Positions 26,801 to 33,752 of a DNA stretch of 64,000 nt are shown piece by piece. Made by a program: the position numbers and the translations under genes. The notes under the pieces are model-generated. The model saw only the letters and a program-made list of their open reading frames with translations. It was not told the origin of the DNA and did no database searches. The stretch is from NCBI RefSeq assembly GCF_019393635.1, contig NC_057861.1, positions 153,839,544 to 153,903,543 of the forward strand. The letters are read 5' to 3'. Position 1 is the first letter of the stretch; each line of letters starts with the position of its first letter. The DNA comes from Dromiciops gliroides (taxonomy: Eukaryota; Chordata; Mammalia; Microbiotheria; Microbiotheriidae).

Positions 26801-29800
26801 AAATACTTTCCTTTCAAAGTTGAATACATTAAAGTACTGAAAACAGCTCAAAGTTTTTAGCTTCCCATTTTTAATTCAAAATTTTGCCTTTCCTCACCAC
26901 AAATTACACCTGGTTATATTAGAACATCATGCAGGACACCTGTTCTGAATTTCAAGTAGACCGTAGTATTTGCTGACTGTTAATGACTTTTGTGGCCATA
27001 TAAAACATTTGGATACTATTCAATAAGTGGGATACTTGCTAAATATAGAGTGATCTAAAAAATCAGACTTTGAAGACAAGAAAAACAACAACAAAATAAG
27101 CCAAGTATAAAACATCGCTGTTTAAGTGGTATTCATTATCCTTTATAAATCAACAAACAAGAATTCATTTTTTCCACATAAATGTTCCCAAATATTCCAT
27201 TACTTTACCAGGTATAAACAGTGTATTAGATACAGGCTGAAAAAAGCTGAAGCAGGAAAACAATATACACAATGACAATAAAGTAAATAAAAAGAAAGCA
27301 TACTAAGATGAAACCTAAAGCTGGTTATAATGATCAAGCCTAGGGGCAGCTAGGTGGCGCAGTGGATAAAGCACTGGCCCTGGATTCAGGAGGACCTGAG
27401 TTCAAATACGGCCTCAGAAACTTGACACTTACTAGCTGTGTGACCCTGGGCATGTCACTTAACCATCATTGCCCGGCAAAAAAAAAAAAAAAGTGTGTCC
27501 CCCTTTAGGAGCAGCTAGGTGGCACAGTGGATAGAGCACTGGCCATGGACTCAGGAGGACCTGGGTTCAAATCCAGCCTCAGACACTTTACACACTTAAC
27601 AGCTGTGTGACCCTGGACAAGTCACTTAACCCCAATTGCTTCACCAAAAAAAAAAAAAAAAAAGCATATGTGTCATTTATAATGACCAAGCCTGAAATTG
27701 GAGAAGTTATCAAAAAATGCTTTCAATTCTTTCACTGTAGAGGTGGGAAACTGGGTGTAAGATCCTGTATATTCCAGTCTGACCCATTGATACATAAGTT
27801 GATTATGCTGTACTGCCTTTTCCTCCCTTTTTTCTTAATCTTTGTAACAAAGAATGGTTCCCTGAGTGGAAGAAGAGAGGTATATATTCGGAAACGAATG
27901 TAATGTAAAAGCAAAGGGCATCAAAAACATTAATTTTTAAAACTAGAAGATTATTTTTCATTTTATATCTGAGTCAACTATGCTTTCTCTAGGATAAATG
28001 GCTATATCTGACTTATCAATATCAAATCAATTCTTTTCCTTCAGTAAATTTTGGGCATTTATTAAACTTATAATCATGCATCATACCCTAAGAATACTGA
28101 TAGAAAAAAGAACGCAACTTTGTTAAAGGTCAACTTTGATTGGCAGCTAATATAGATGTGCCAGCTTTTGAAAAAGTAATCACAGTTATATTTTGTTACC
28201 TGCATTATTATAACCTTTAGTGAGGCAATCCTCAAGCTTTGCTAGATATATATTACTACGTGGGAAAAAAGGCTATTTCGGTAAAATGAAATATCATAGC
28301 TCCTCATTTTCCTTTGAAGAATGAGGTACAAAGCAGTATCCTCCCCTACCCCAGAGTGCCATGCACATCCAAACAAAATTTTTTTAAAACCCTCTGACAA
28401 TTTTTACCCAAGTTTCTAAACTAGAACTGGTCTGACAAAAAAAAGCAACGCTTTTTTCCAAACTACAGGGACAAAAGGGTTTAGTTTATTTTCACTACCC
28501 CTTTCCTCCCCCATTCTTAGAAGAATGGCAAAAATATTTTTGGGGGGATCCATATTATTTTTTCTGCTTTATCTGACAAAACTGCTGTAAGAGGTCAAGC
28601 TATTTTCTGACAGTCTAATTGTCAAATATTTCTAGTTGCTTAGAGAAGAATGTTTATCCTGGAAAATAGACCTGACTCGGTGTAAATTTCAAGTTGTGAG
28701 TTATGCAGAGATGTTAAAATGACTGTAGAAAGAAAGCAAGTCTTATATAAAAGCTGTCCCGGTGTTCTCAGGAAGTTTCAAAGTTTTTGATATGACTTAG
28801 AAGTTCCTTTCTAGGCCTCCCTGGTCCAGACTATGTCTCAAATACACCACTATACCCTCAAATAATAGCCTGAAGTTATCTGTAGAAAGATTTGTTTAAT
28901 TTCTGAAAATAAACCACTATTTTTTGTGACACAAATGGTGTTTATGTCTCACTACATGGAAGGCAATGGTGGGACAGTAGAAATCTGCAGGACCTGGGTT
29001 AATGTCTTTAAACTAATGCCAGTGGAGTAGTGGAGAGAACACTGAGTTTATTGTTGGAGGACCTGGGTTTGAATCTCTTCTCTAAGACTACTTACTGCCT
29101 TATTACTTAACAATGGCCCAATCATTTAACTTCTCTGGGCCAGTTTCTTCTTGTGTAAAATGAGGAAGTTGGTCGAGAGACTATTAGCTAATGCCTGTGC
29201 GGCCAAGTGGCCAAGGCACTCAACATCTCTGGGCCTCAGTTTCCTCACCTGTCAAATGGGGGAGGTGGGTGAGAGGTTCTAAGGTATATGACCCAATGAC
29301 CTCTCTAATGTTCTGGAAAATGGGGATCATAATACTTTTTCTATCTTCCTCACTGGCTGTGGGTGTGAAAAAGCCACAAAGCATATATAAGTCTGAGTTA
29401 TTATTATTGTTGGAAAATAGAGAGCTACAAAATTCACCTGAAGATAGGTTCTTAGTTTAAATAGAAACTTTGCCTTTACAAAGTTAAAATTCTAGCACTT
29501 CTAAAGTCACACTTCTTTTGTGCTAACTAGCAAAATTCTTTCCTCTTAAAGTTTACTACCGAATTTGAAAGGTGTCCTTTTGTCCTAACACTGTATTTGA
29601 ATGGGTGGGTATACATTTCAAGTTGGGAGGTAACTAGAGATGTCAAAAGGACTCAATTTGTTAGAATAAAAATTCGCTTGTTTGAAAATAAAGCTCTTCT
29701 AGAACAACAAAATCTATAAACTCTCAAATTCCCTTCAAAAAAAATTTCTAGGGCTAAAGAGGATTCCGGCAAGCAGGGCTGATTTTTCGAGATCCCTAAT

Positions 29801-30229
29801 AATCTACGTATCACCAGGCGGCTTAGAAAGCCCCTTTCGCAGATGGCAAAGTTGTCTCCACGACATTTCCAATCATTCAAAGGGAGAGCCGAGGGGAAGC
29901 GGGCCCGGGCAAGCTCCCGCCTCCGCCCCCCTTCCCTCGCCTTTAAAACTTTATCCTCAAACTCCAAGGGCAGGACGACCCCTCTCCGCGGCCTGGCGGT
30001 CCCCAGCCCATCCCCGGCCCCACGCAGAGGCGGGCACCAGAACCGGCGCGGGAGTCCCCGCCCAAGGAGCGGCACGAGAGGAGGAAGAGCCGCGTCCTGC
30101 GGCCCCGGACTGGGGGCGACGGCTCTCCGCCTCCCCGGGTTCCTCTCCCGCTTCTCCCCCATTCCTGCCTCGCCCCCACGCTCACCTGAAATGACCGGCC
30201 AGGGAGCACCGGCAGCACCACACCGGCAT
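5029..30229 (-). CDS. OSGIN2: OSGIN2, oxidative stress induced growth inhibitor 2 (complete, six coding exons)
   Basis: Coding exons are 30186-30229, 22090-22244, 18413-18549, 17959-18150, 13232-13323 and 5029-6064, all minus strand with GT donors and AG acceptors. They join in frame to 551 residues, close to the roughly 550 residues I recall for the human long form; most stretches match human OSGIN2 from memory. A dinucleotide-binding motif GNGPSG lies at residues 67-72 after a hydrophobic strand (PVVIV), an ATG-type motif VALATG at 303-308, and a second Rossmann motif GSGLTA at 353-358. An acidic run lies at 251-261 and the C-terminus is GGGDGIA. This is the layout of a flavin-dependent monooxygenase-like fold. 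The family is linked to oxidative stress and growth inhibition; its substrate is not evident here. No frameshift or in-frame stop was seen. Alternative starts are discussed under exons 1 and 2. Confidence 0.97.
6460..7132 (+). mobile_element. L2 LINE 3' region, split by a CORE-SINE
   Basis: L2-type text runs from aaagtccttcacaacctgtc, is broken at 6548-6731, and resumes with ttatacattactccccttca through atgaggcctttcttgatccc to the 3' end with cttaaataaatgcttg. Confidence 0.75.
6548..6731 (+). mobile_element. CORE-SINE (MIR-like) nested in L2
   Basis: Near-complete MIR-like unit from gacctggagtcac through tagctgtgtgactctaagca and cctcagtttcttcaacca to gcaaagcacttagag. It sits inside the L2 at 6460-7132. 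Confidence 0.75.
7133..7245 (-). mobile_element. L3/CR1 LINE fragment
   Basis: The reverse-complement CR1 pattern is visible (ctctgcttaaacatttcca, cagcccattctaattttaga, cagctccaactataaaaa). Confidence 0.5.
7255..8921 (-). mobile_element. L2 LINE, 3' UTR and ORF2 region
   Basis: A long L2 copy in reverse orientation: 3' end near 7255 (aaagcactggggatacaaag), then text matching the reverse-transcriptase region (ggatggtggtgccctggata) up to the more 5' ORF2 part near 8500-8920. A 153-codon open stretch on the minus strand at 7637-8098 is a decayed piece of its ORF2. A SINE interrupts it at 8227-8390. Confidence 0.75.
8227..8390 (+). mobile_element. tRNA-derived SINE (WSINE1/WALLSI-like) in L2
   Basis: Full-length unit from ggggcagctaagtggcgcag, with a B-box-like gagttcaaatccgg, through tagctgtgtgaccctgggca to an A-rich tail. 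Confidence 0.9.
9106..9298 (-). mobile_element. CORE-SINE (MIR-like)
   Basis: Reverse-orientation MIR text: ttttacagatgaggaaactg, then taaagatcacaaaggcagta and gatttgaacccaagtcttat. Confidence 0.75.
9305..9962 (+). mobile_element. L3/CR1 LINE 3' region
   Basis: Diverged CR1-like text in consensus order: atggactacaagtttcatg, gacactgataagctggaaag, caaatatttgaagggtag, ttatatgaaggctggatagc. Confidence 0.65.
9963..10655 (+). mobile_element. Non-autonomous hAT-type DNA transposon, split by a SINE
   Basis: Termini are mutually inverted: ggttctcaaagtg near 9969 and tttgagaactac near 10638. Internal text (ataacaaaatgttatttgc, tctattaaaccagatattaa, gggatcctgagaccaagaaa) matches a mammal-wide hAT family as I recall it. 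The SINE at 10073-10261 lies inside. Confidence 0.65.
10073..10261 (+). mobile_element. tRNA-derived SINE with 14-bp duplication, nested in hAT
   Basis: Complete SINE with an A/C-rich tail. A perfect target-site duplication atgttatttgctcg lies at 10059-10072 and 10262-10275. Confidence 0.93.
10687..10840 (-). mobile_element. tRNA-derived SINE with 14-bp duplication
   Basis: Reverse-orientation unit with a T/C-rich tail (ttctttcttt). A perfect duplication gatactatatttct lies at 10673-10686 and 10841-10854. Confidence 0.93.
12441..12686 (+). mobile_element. CORE-SINE (MIR-like), near full length
   Basis: Runs from a tRNA-like head (gcctggagtaaggaagacct) through tttactagctgtgtgaccct and cagttttctcgactataaa to the 3' end cactatataaatgctag. 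Confidence 0.85.
13081..13200 (+). mobile_element. CORE-SINE (MAR1/MIR-like) fragment
   Basis: Text such as catgaccttaggcaaatcac, ctcagtttcttcatgtat and gtggctagaccacatgatct follows the 3' half of the MAR1/MIR type. It lies just upstream, in plus coordinates, of OSGIN2 exon 5. Confidence 0.6.
13232..13323 (-). CDS. OSGIN2: OSGIN2 coding exon 5
   Basis: 92 bases: 30 codons (residues 177-206, [12 protein letters not shown] to WVATKR) plus two bases of Arg207 that pair with one base of exon 6. The acceptor ends AATAG and the donor is GTAAGG. The join to exon 4 gives AWHHMEGSM; I recall Asn at the second His in human, a one-base difference. The exon is flanked by large introns of 4.6 and 7.2 kb. 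Confidence 0.95.
14807..14833. repeat. TG dinucleotide microsatellite
   Basis: About 13 uninterrupted TG units. Confidence 0.95.
14984..16277 (+). mobile_element. L2 LINE, reverse transcriptase to 3' end
   Basis: A 1.3 kb L2 copy. The decayed RT motif [12 protein letters not shown] (from an LLDLSAAFDTVDH-type block) lies near 15010. Downstream come ttcatcacctcactcctaga, cagatctgacccagtcacc, ctcccaactcatggattcc and the 3' end tgcttaatagatatttact. Stops and frameshifts break the frame. Confidence 0.8.
16278..16375 (-). mobile_element. CORE-SINE (MIR-like) fragment
   Basis: Reverse MIR text: taagtgacttgcccatggtt, then agcacctgaactcaagtctt. Confidence 0.6.
17403..17865 (+). mobile_element. L3/CR1 LINE 3' end
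   Basis: Well-ordered CR1-type 3' sequence: aaccttgacaagccagaga, gggcgaccaggatggtgaag, cttcaagcagaaaggctgga, aatagatggccactaagatc and a terminal gagaatctgtg. It ends about 90 bases from OSGIN2 exon 4. Confidence 0.85.
17959..18150 (-). CDS. OSGIN2: OSGIN2 coding exon 4
   Basis: 192 bases, exactly 64 codons (residues 113-176), from [16 protein letters not shown] to [10 protein letters not shown], between a TTTTAG acceptor and a GTAAGT donor. It includes [17 protein letters not shown] and the glycine-rich GKGPPGG loop, both strongly conserved in OSGIN proteins as I recall them. It begins and ends on codon boundaries. Confidence 0.96.
18151..18412 (-). other. OSGIN2: OSGIN2 intron 3 (262 bases)
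   Basis: Short AT-rich intron without visible repeats. Confidence 0.95.
18413..18549 (-). CDS. OSGIN2: OSGIN2 coding exon 3
   Basis: 137 bases: two bases complete Gly67, then 45 codons from [12 protein letters not shown] to HLSIIDQ, ending exactly on a codon before a GTATTG donor. It carries the rest of the GxGxxG motif (residues 67-72). Reading on past the donor loses similarity to the family at once, which fixes the exon end. Intron 3 (18151-18412) is only 262 bases. Confidence 0.96.
18894..19130 (+). mobile_element. CORE-SINE (MIR-like)
   Basis: Head cagctgagtggtgaagtgga, core cctcagtttccttaactgta and 3' part ggttgctgtgaggatcaaat, then gcatttaataaatgttttg. Part of the middle (the gtgtgaccttgggcaag block) is missing. 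Confidence 0.75.
19565..19735 (-). mobile_element. CORE-SINE (MIR-like)
   Basis: Reverse MIR text with gacctaagaagtcatttaat, ggctcaggaagggttagtga, acaggatttgaaatcaagtt and a terminal actataccatactgcctctc. Confidence 0.7.
19888..19940. repeat. Purine-rich GGAA simple repeat
   Basis: Imperfect tandem aaggaaggaaggaagg followed by A-rich and ggcaggaaggcaggc units. Confidence 0.85.
20057..20220 (+). mobile_element. tRNA-derived SINE with 14-bp duplication
   Basis: Complete unit with a tail of CAAA repeats. A perfect duplication acagatatatactg lies at 20043-20056 and 20221-20234. Confidence 0.93.
20298..20580 (-). mobile_element. L3/CR1 LINE 3' end
   Basis: Reverse CR1 text: aatcacagaatcaccatctc, gagttggaaaggccctcaga, ataatccattccattctgg, acatcaagcctaaatgtgtc. 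Confidence 0.75.
21357..21507 (-). mobile_element. tRNA-derived SINE
   Basis: Reverse unit with a T-run, ttaagtgacttgccaaggtc and cgccacctagctgcccc. A short duplication tggtga lies at 21351-21356 and 21511-21516. Confidence 0.88.
22090..22244 (-). CDS. OSGIN2: OSGIN2 coding exon 2, with an internal alternative start
   Basis: 155 bases between an acceptor ending AAAG and a GTAAG donor. It completes Arg15, codes for residues 16-66 and gives one base of Gly67. The in-frame ATG at residue 45 ([10 protein letters not shown]) is the start of the shorter human isoform and has G at -3. The last residues (LPVVIV) are the first beta strand of the nucleotide-binding fold, so the intron cuts the GxGxxG motif at its first glycine. 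Confidence 0.95.
22488..22671 (+). mobile_element. hAT-type MITE with 8-bp duplication
   Basis: Inverted ends (gcttcttaaactgtgg at left; gagtttaagaagccc at right) enclose about 150 bases including caacagtaaaaggttatgta. The 8-bp target-site duplication ctagagca lies at 22480-22487 and 22672-22679, the length typical of hAT. Confidence 0.85.
23053..23760 (-). mobile_element. L2 LINE 3' region
   Basis: Reverse L2 with its 3' end near 23060 (agaatttattaagcaattat), then gcatggtggtgccctcaaca near 23680. Confidence 0.75.
23780..24862 (+). mobile_element. L2 LINE 3' region, split by a SINE
   Basis: Forward L2: gacttccaaatctatatatc, gttggacatttccacttaaa, gatgtgaccatgtcactttc, ending at ggcaattaataaatgtttg. 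A SINE sits at 24157-24304. It lies head to head with the L2 at 23053-23760. Confidence 0.75.
24157..24304 (-). mobile_element. tRNA-derived SINE nested in L2
   Basis: Complete reverse unit. An imperfect duplication ccttgtaactt (24146-24156) and ccttataactt (24305-24315) flanks it. Confidence 0.92.
24863..24946 (-). mobile_element. CORE-SINE (MIR-like) fragment
   Basis: Short reverse MIR: gactttcccacagctaagct, then ctaagtctagcactccttac. Confidence 0.5.
25041..25235 (+). mobile_element. hAT-type remnant, same family as 9963-10655
   Basis: Shorter and more decayed: agttcttaaagaactttt, gcaaggtcaaaagtattttc, gtcaataatttttaagagta, agaagtttgagaactgatg. Confidence 0.55.
25245..25335 (-). mobile_element. 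CORE-SINE (MIR-like) fragment
   Basis: Reverse MIR-like text with catggtcaaacacccagtat and aggtcatcctgactccaagg. Confidence 0.45.
25660..25900 (-). mobile_element. CORE-SINE (MIR-like), near full length
   Basis: Reverse unit from acaaatattatctcatttga through ccatttacagttgaggaaac and caaacagctagtaagtatct to ttgtatccactatgccatct. Confidence 0.8.
27342..27507 (+). mobile_element. tRNA-derived SINE, first of a pair
   Basis: Complete unit ending in a 14-A run and a short spacer (gtgtgtccccctttag) before the second SINE. The pair is bounded by tataatgatcaagcct (27326-27341) and tataatgaccaagcct (27678-27693). Confidence 0.92.
27508..27677 (+). mobile_element. tRNA-derived SINE, second of a pair
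   Basis: Begins gagcagctaggtggcacag and ends with an A-run of about 18. It lies inside the target-site duplication of the first SINE, so it seems to have inserted into the first SINE's tail. Confidence 0.9.
29010..29440 (+). mobile_element. Two CORE-SINE (MIR/MAR1-like) fragments in tandem
   Basis: The first (about 29010-29195) has gacctgggtttgaatctctt and tgtgtaaaatgaggaagttg. The second (about 29205-29440) has ctgggcctcagtttcctcac and gttctggaaaatggggatca. Both are diverged. Confidence 0.65.
30186..30229 (-). CDS. OSGIN2: OSGIN2 coding exon 1
   Basis: This codes for [14 protein letters not shown] plus two bases of the next Arg codon, then a GTGAG donor (30181-30185). The cysteine-rich start equals the long human OSGIN2 form as I remember it. 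The ATG at 30229-30227 is the first ATG after the probable transcription start: no CAT occurs on the plus strand from 30230 to beyond 30583. Its context is weak (C at -3, C at +4). The frame stays open upstream of the ATG to about 30583. Confidence 0.93.
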
Positions 30230-30442
30230 CGGGCGGCGCTGGAGCGGGGACGCGCCGCCGCCGCTCCTCCGCCGGCCCGGTCGCCACCGCTGCTCGCCGC
30301 CCCGGCGCTCCCCCTCGGTGCTGCGGCAGTTGTCTCCCTCGTGCCGGCCGGCAGACTCTTGAGCCGCCGCGGTGCCGTCTCCGCTAGAGCAGGAGGCGCT
30401 TCCGCTCCCGCCGCCGCTCGGGGAGAGTGCGGCCGAGACGGA

Positions 30443-30460
30443 GGCGGCGGCGGCGGCGGC
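30443..30460. repeat. Short GGC trinucleotide run in the OSGIN2 5' UTR
   Basis: Six perfect GGC units on plus, read as GCC in the OSGIN2 sense. The run lies about 215 bases upstream of the ATG, inside the inferred 5' UTR. Confidence 0.8.
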
Positions 30461-30471
30461 TGAGGTGACGC

Positions 30472-30730
30472 CGGGGGCGGGGATGATCTCGGGGCGCCGG
30501 GGGTGAGGGGGGGCGGGGGGAGGACGCTGACAAGACGGCAGGGCCGCCGGGGCTCCTCCTCGCAGGTGCGGTGCTGGCGGCACGAGAAGGGGATTGGCGG
30601 AGAAGAGACCGGCTGGTGGGGGCGGGGATTGAGGAAAGGAGGAGGCCGTGACGGAGCAGAGGGCCGAGGAGTTGCTTGCCGGCAGGAGGCCAAGCGGTGG
30701 GGCTCAGCAGGAGGCGACTTCCGCCCTCCG
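30472..30730 (-). promoter_or_regulatory. Inferred OSGIN2 core and proximal promoter
   Basis: In the OSGIN2 sense a CCAAT box lies at 30593-30597 (ATTGG on plus). GC boxes (GGGCGG-type) lie near 30472, 30508 and 30620. An ETS-type core (ACTTCCGC on plus) lies near 30718. A CCAAT box is usually 60-100 bases before the start, so transcription is inferred to begin near 30500-30530, giving a 5' UTR of roughly 270-300 bases. No TATA box is seen. The start position is inference. Confidence 0.55.
30648..30658 (+). promoter_or_regulatory. Antioxidant-response-element-like core (RTGACNNNGC)
   Basis: GTGACGGAGCA fits the core bound by NRF2/small MAF dimers. It lies about 50 bases upstream of the CCAAT box in the OSGIN2 promoter. 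A core this short is expected by chance about once in several kilobases, so it is only a candidate. Confidence 0.3.
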
Positions 30731-30960
30731 TAGATCCCAGGCCTGGTACCCGGGATCGTGAGGAGACGCGAGCCGCGACGTCTGGGCTCGCGCCGCCGCG
30801 GCTGGGTGCCGCGAGGGCTGGGCGCGCGCAGCTGCGGCTTGGATCGCACTGCGCTGCTGGGGGCCGCGGACTGGGGGTGGGGGTGGTCTAGGTTCGACTA
30901 GCGTGGCTGCTGGGGGCCGCGGAAGAAGGGGAGGAGGAGAAAAAGGAGGAGGAGCGATCG

Positions 30961-31470
30961 GGGTCGGGGACGGGGACGGGGGTGCGGATGGGAGGGGTAG
31001 GTAGGAGATGATCTGTACGAGAGGGGTGGGTAATTATGGGAAATGAAAGGAGCTGCTTTCCCCTGGACTGGGCGGGAGGCAAGAGGAAACCCCCCTTGCT
31101 CCTAGGACCAACTCTGCTTCTGACTTTCTCCCTTTGGAATCTCCCTTTGAGGCTCTGGTTCTCTAGGGACCTGGCCAGGTGGTGGTGGTCCCGTTGCACT
31201 GAACATTGAGCTAACTTCGCCAGTATGCACTGTGAGGGAGGATTCTTAAATAAGTAATTGAACAATCACCGGCCGGGGCCATCCTTCTGTGTTCCACTAG
31301 ATAAATGAGAGCCTGTAGCCTAGCTTCACTCTGTCCGTGTCCCGAGGCGAACTGAGTATCAAAAAAGCACATTCTAAATACATCTTACATGGACATTTAA
31401 AATTCATGCCTTATCCTTCTCCCCCCCCAAACAACCCCCCTCCCCAAACTTTTCGGCCTAAAAACTGGGG
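30961..31470. other. Upstream flank of the CpG island
   Basis: G-rich then mixed DNA with a C-run near 31420. No gene or repeat is recognised. Confidence 0.6.
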
Positions 31471-31474
31471 CAAA

Positions 31475-31660
31475 TGTGTTCTGGTGAAAAGAGCACACAG
31501 GACTGGGTGAGGAGATGCGAGTTTTAGTCTGGCCTTTGCCACCAACCTTGTGTAAGTGAGTTTGTGGTTATCTTTCTGCCCACTTCAGTTGTCTCCCTGT
31601 AAAATGAGGGGTGGACTGAGTGGCCGCTAAGATCTCATCTAGCTCTATAATCCTGTGACT
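31475..31660 (+). mobile_element. CORE-SINE (MAR1-like)
   Basis: Diverged copy ending with the MAR1-type 3' text: gtaaaatgaggggtggactg, ctaagatctcatctagctct. Confidence 0.7.
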
Positions 31661-31755
31661 TTTACTTTTCAACTTTTAAAAAGAATTCTAAGAACCAAAC
31701 ACCCCTATTTATTAAGTGCCAGCTTCTGTTTTGCAGATTAAAAGACAATCACCAA

Positions 31756-31906
31756 GGGGCAGCTAGGTGGTGCAGTGGATAGAGCACTGGCCCTGGATTC
31801 AGGAGCACCTGAGTTCAAATTCGGCCTCAGACACTTGACACTTACTAGCTGTGTGACCCTGGACAAGTCACTTAACCCCCATTGCCCCACAAAAACAAAC
31901 AAACAA
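31756..31906 (+). mobile_element. tRNA-derived SINE with 13-bp duplication
   Basis: Complete unit with a CAAA-rich tail. The duplication aaagacaatcacc lies at 31741-31753 and 31907-31919. Confidence 0.93.
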
Positions 31907-32149
31907 AAAGACAATCACCGGAAGTTTACATACAATATAATCTCACCTAATTGTTTTCACTTTTAGGCTTTTCTTTTACTAAAATCTCTACAGGTTGTAA
32001 TGTCTATTTTCATTTGCACCAGAAAATTAAATTTGATTACTCAAATTTGGTTCCCAGTTCCACAGATTATATATTTCTAAAATGTAGAGATATAGAAAAA
32101 CTTTTTGTGGGCTCTTTTTATATCCTTTTGTTTAATGGTTTTCAAGTAG

Positions 32150-32325
32150 CATTGTCCAGTAGCAAGAGTCCTGAATTTGGAGTGTTGGAACCAGAAATTC
32201 TAAATTCTTGCTATGTGACTGTGGGCAAGTAGCAACTTCTCTGCACTGAATTTTCATCTGTAAAATGAGGGAGTTGGATTAAATTATTTCTAATTTCTCT
32301 TCCAGCTTTAGTTCTATAATCTTTG
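32150..32325 (+). mobile_element. CORE-SINE (MAR1-like)
   Basis: Text ctatgtgactgtgggcaagt, catctgtaaaatgagggagt and ttccagctttagttctataa follows the MAR1 order. Confidence 0.65.
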
Positions 32326-32497
32326 TTTCATTTTTTTAAAAAATTCAAATGATACCCTCTCTTCCCCCAAACCAGTGAAATGCTTCTAGGATCTTATCAC
32401 AAACTTTTGAAATTATTCAGGTATGAATTAAAATCTCTGTACTTGACCATCTAGTAGAAAGGAAATCAAGACGTAGTGACAGAGTCCATTGATTTCT

Positions 32498-32657
32498 TTC
32501 TTTTTTATCTTTTTTTTGGGGGGGGGGCAGTGAGGGTTAAGTGACTTGCCCAGGGTCACACAGCTAGTAAGTATCAAGTGTCTGAGGTCGGATTTGAACT
32601 CAGGTCCTCCTGACTCCAGGACTGGTGCTTTATCCACTGCACCACCTAGCTGCCCCC
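32498..32657 (-). mobile_element. tRNA-derived SINE with 15-bp duplication
   Basis: Reverse unit with a T-run then G-run at its tail side. A perfect duplication agtccattgatttct lies at 32483-32497 and 32658-32672. Confidence 0.94.
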
Positions 32658-32672
32658 AGTCCATTGATTTCT

Positions 32673-33149
32673 AATGAGGAATTAGAATCATGTAGGTAGG
32701 GAAGAGCAACTATTCTTTGAGGTTGTGAACTTTATTTTCTTTAAAAAAAAAAAAAAGCTTATCTGAGAAGATTTAATAGTCTATCATCATCATCAAGTAG
32801 TACTTCATGTTGAGTGAGGGTAATTTACCTTTACGATAATGGGGTAGTGATGATTATAATGGAGAATAACAATTTCTACAGTGGAGAATCACTGAAACCC
32901 TGTTAGAACCCTGCTCAGGTCCAAAGTTTGTTGGTTACTGTATGACCCTTAAATCTAGATCAGAAACCATGTAATTCATTATTAGACAATAAAGAGGAAA
33001 CATTACAATTTAGATAAGAGATTTTCATTTATTGGGGACAGTTTGGGCAAAAGACCCCTTTTGCATGTAAGAAATAACTTGTACAGAAAAAGAAATGGTT
33101 TAAATAGAAGAAAATTTAGCAAATAAAAGAAAATGAATATAGTTTAGTT
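32673..33149. other. Unassigned intergenic DNA
   Basis: AT-rich with an A-run at 32743. Nothing recognised. Confidence 0.6.
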
Positions 33150-33740
33150 TTTAATTTATTTTTAAAGTAATAAATGTTTTTATTTATAGTTTTAGGTTCC
33201 AATTTTTATTATCCCTCCTTCCCTCCCTCCCCATTCCCCTGACTGAAGCAGTAAGCAGATATAGGTTTACATGTGCAATTACATAAAACATTTCTATACT
33301 AGTCATTTTGTATAAGAAAACTCAAATGAAAAGAAGGAAGTGGGGAAAGAAAGAGCATGCTTCAGTCTGTGTTCCATCAATACCAGTTCTTTCTTTGGAG
33401 GTGGATAGTATGTTTCATCAATAGTCCTTTGGGATTGTCTTGGATCATTGTATTGTTGAGAATAGTCAAATCATTCACAGTTCTTCATCAAACAATATTG
33501 CTTTCTCTGTGTACAATGTTCTCCTGGTTCTGCTTACTTCACTATACATCAGTTCATAGAAGTCTTTCCAGGCCTTTCTAAAATCATCCTGCTTGCCATT
33601 TCTTATAGCACAATAATATTCCATCACCATCATTTACCACAGCTTGTTTAGCCATTCCCCAATTGATGGCCATTCCTTTGATTTCCAATTTTTAGCCACC
33701 TCAAAAAGAGCTGCTATAATATTTACTGTTTAGACATAGG
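33150..33740 (-). mobile_element. L1 LINE 3' end
   Basis: Reverse L1: 3' tail side near 33150 (aataaatgtttttatttata), C-rich 3' UTR (cttccctccctccccattcc), then the end of ORF2 up to tttagccattccccaattga. Confidence 0.85.
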
Positions 33741-33752
33741 AAAATAAATACA

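Larger units (their letters stand above)
22245..30185 (-). other. OSGIN2: OSGIN2 intron 1
   Basis: 7.9 kb first intron running from the CpG island. It holds a hAT MITE, two opposed L2 copies, MIRs and a SINE pair. 22680-23052, 25336-25659, 25901-27325 and 27694-29009 show no recognisable repeat or exon and may include unidentified intronic elements. Confidence 0.9.
29870..30960. promoter_or_regulatory. CpG island over the OSGIN2 promoter and first exon
   Basis: This kilobase is strongly GC-rich with very many CpG dinucleotides, while the flanks on both sides are AT-rich and CpG-poor. It contains OSGIN2 exon 1 and the start of intron 1. No interspersed repeat is visible in it. Long open frames on both strands here reflect the lack of AT-rich stop codons and are not taken as genes. 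CpG-island promoters are often bidirectional, so an antisense transcript rightward is possible but unsupported. Confidence 0.9.

Noticed and set aside
29843..30849. Long open frames on both strands in the CpG island (up to 398 codons)
   Set aside because: They are Pro/Arg/Ala/Gly-rich, overlap each other and OSGIN2 exon 1, lack family similarity, and are expected where GC content removes stop codons.
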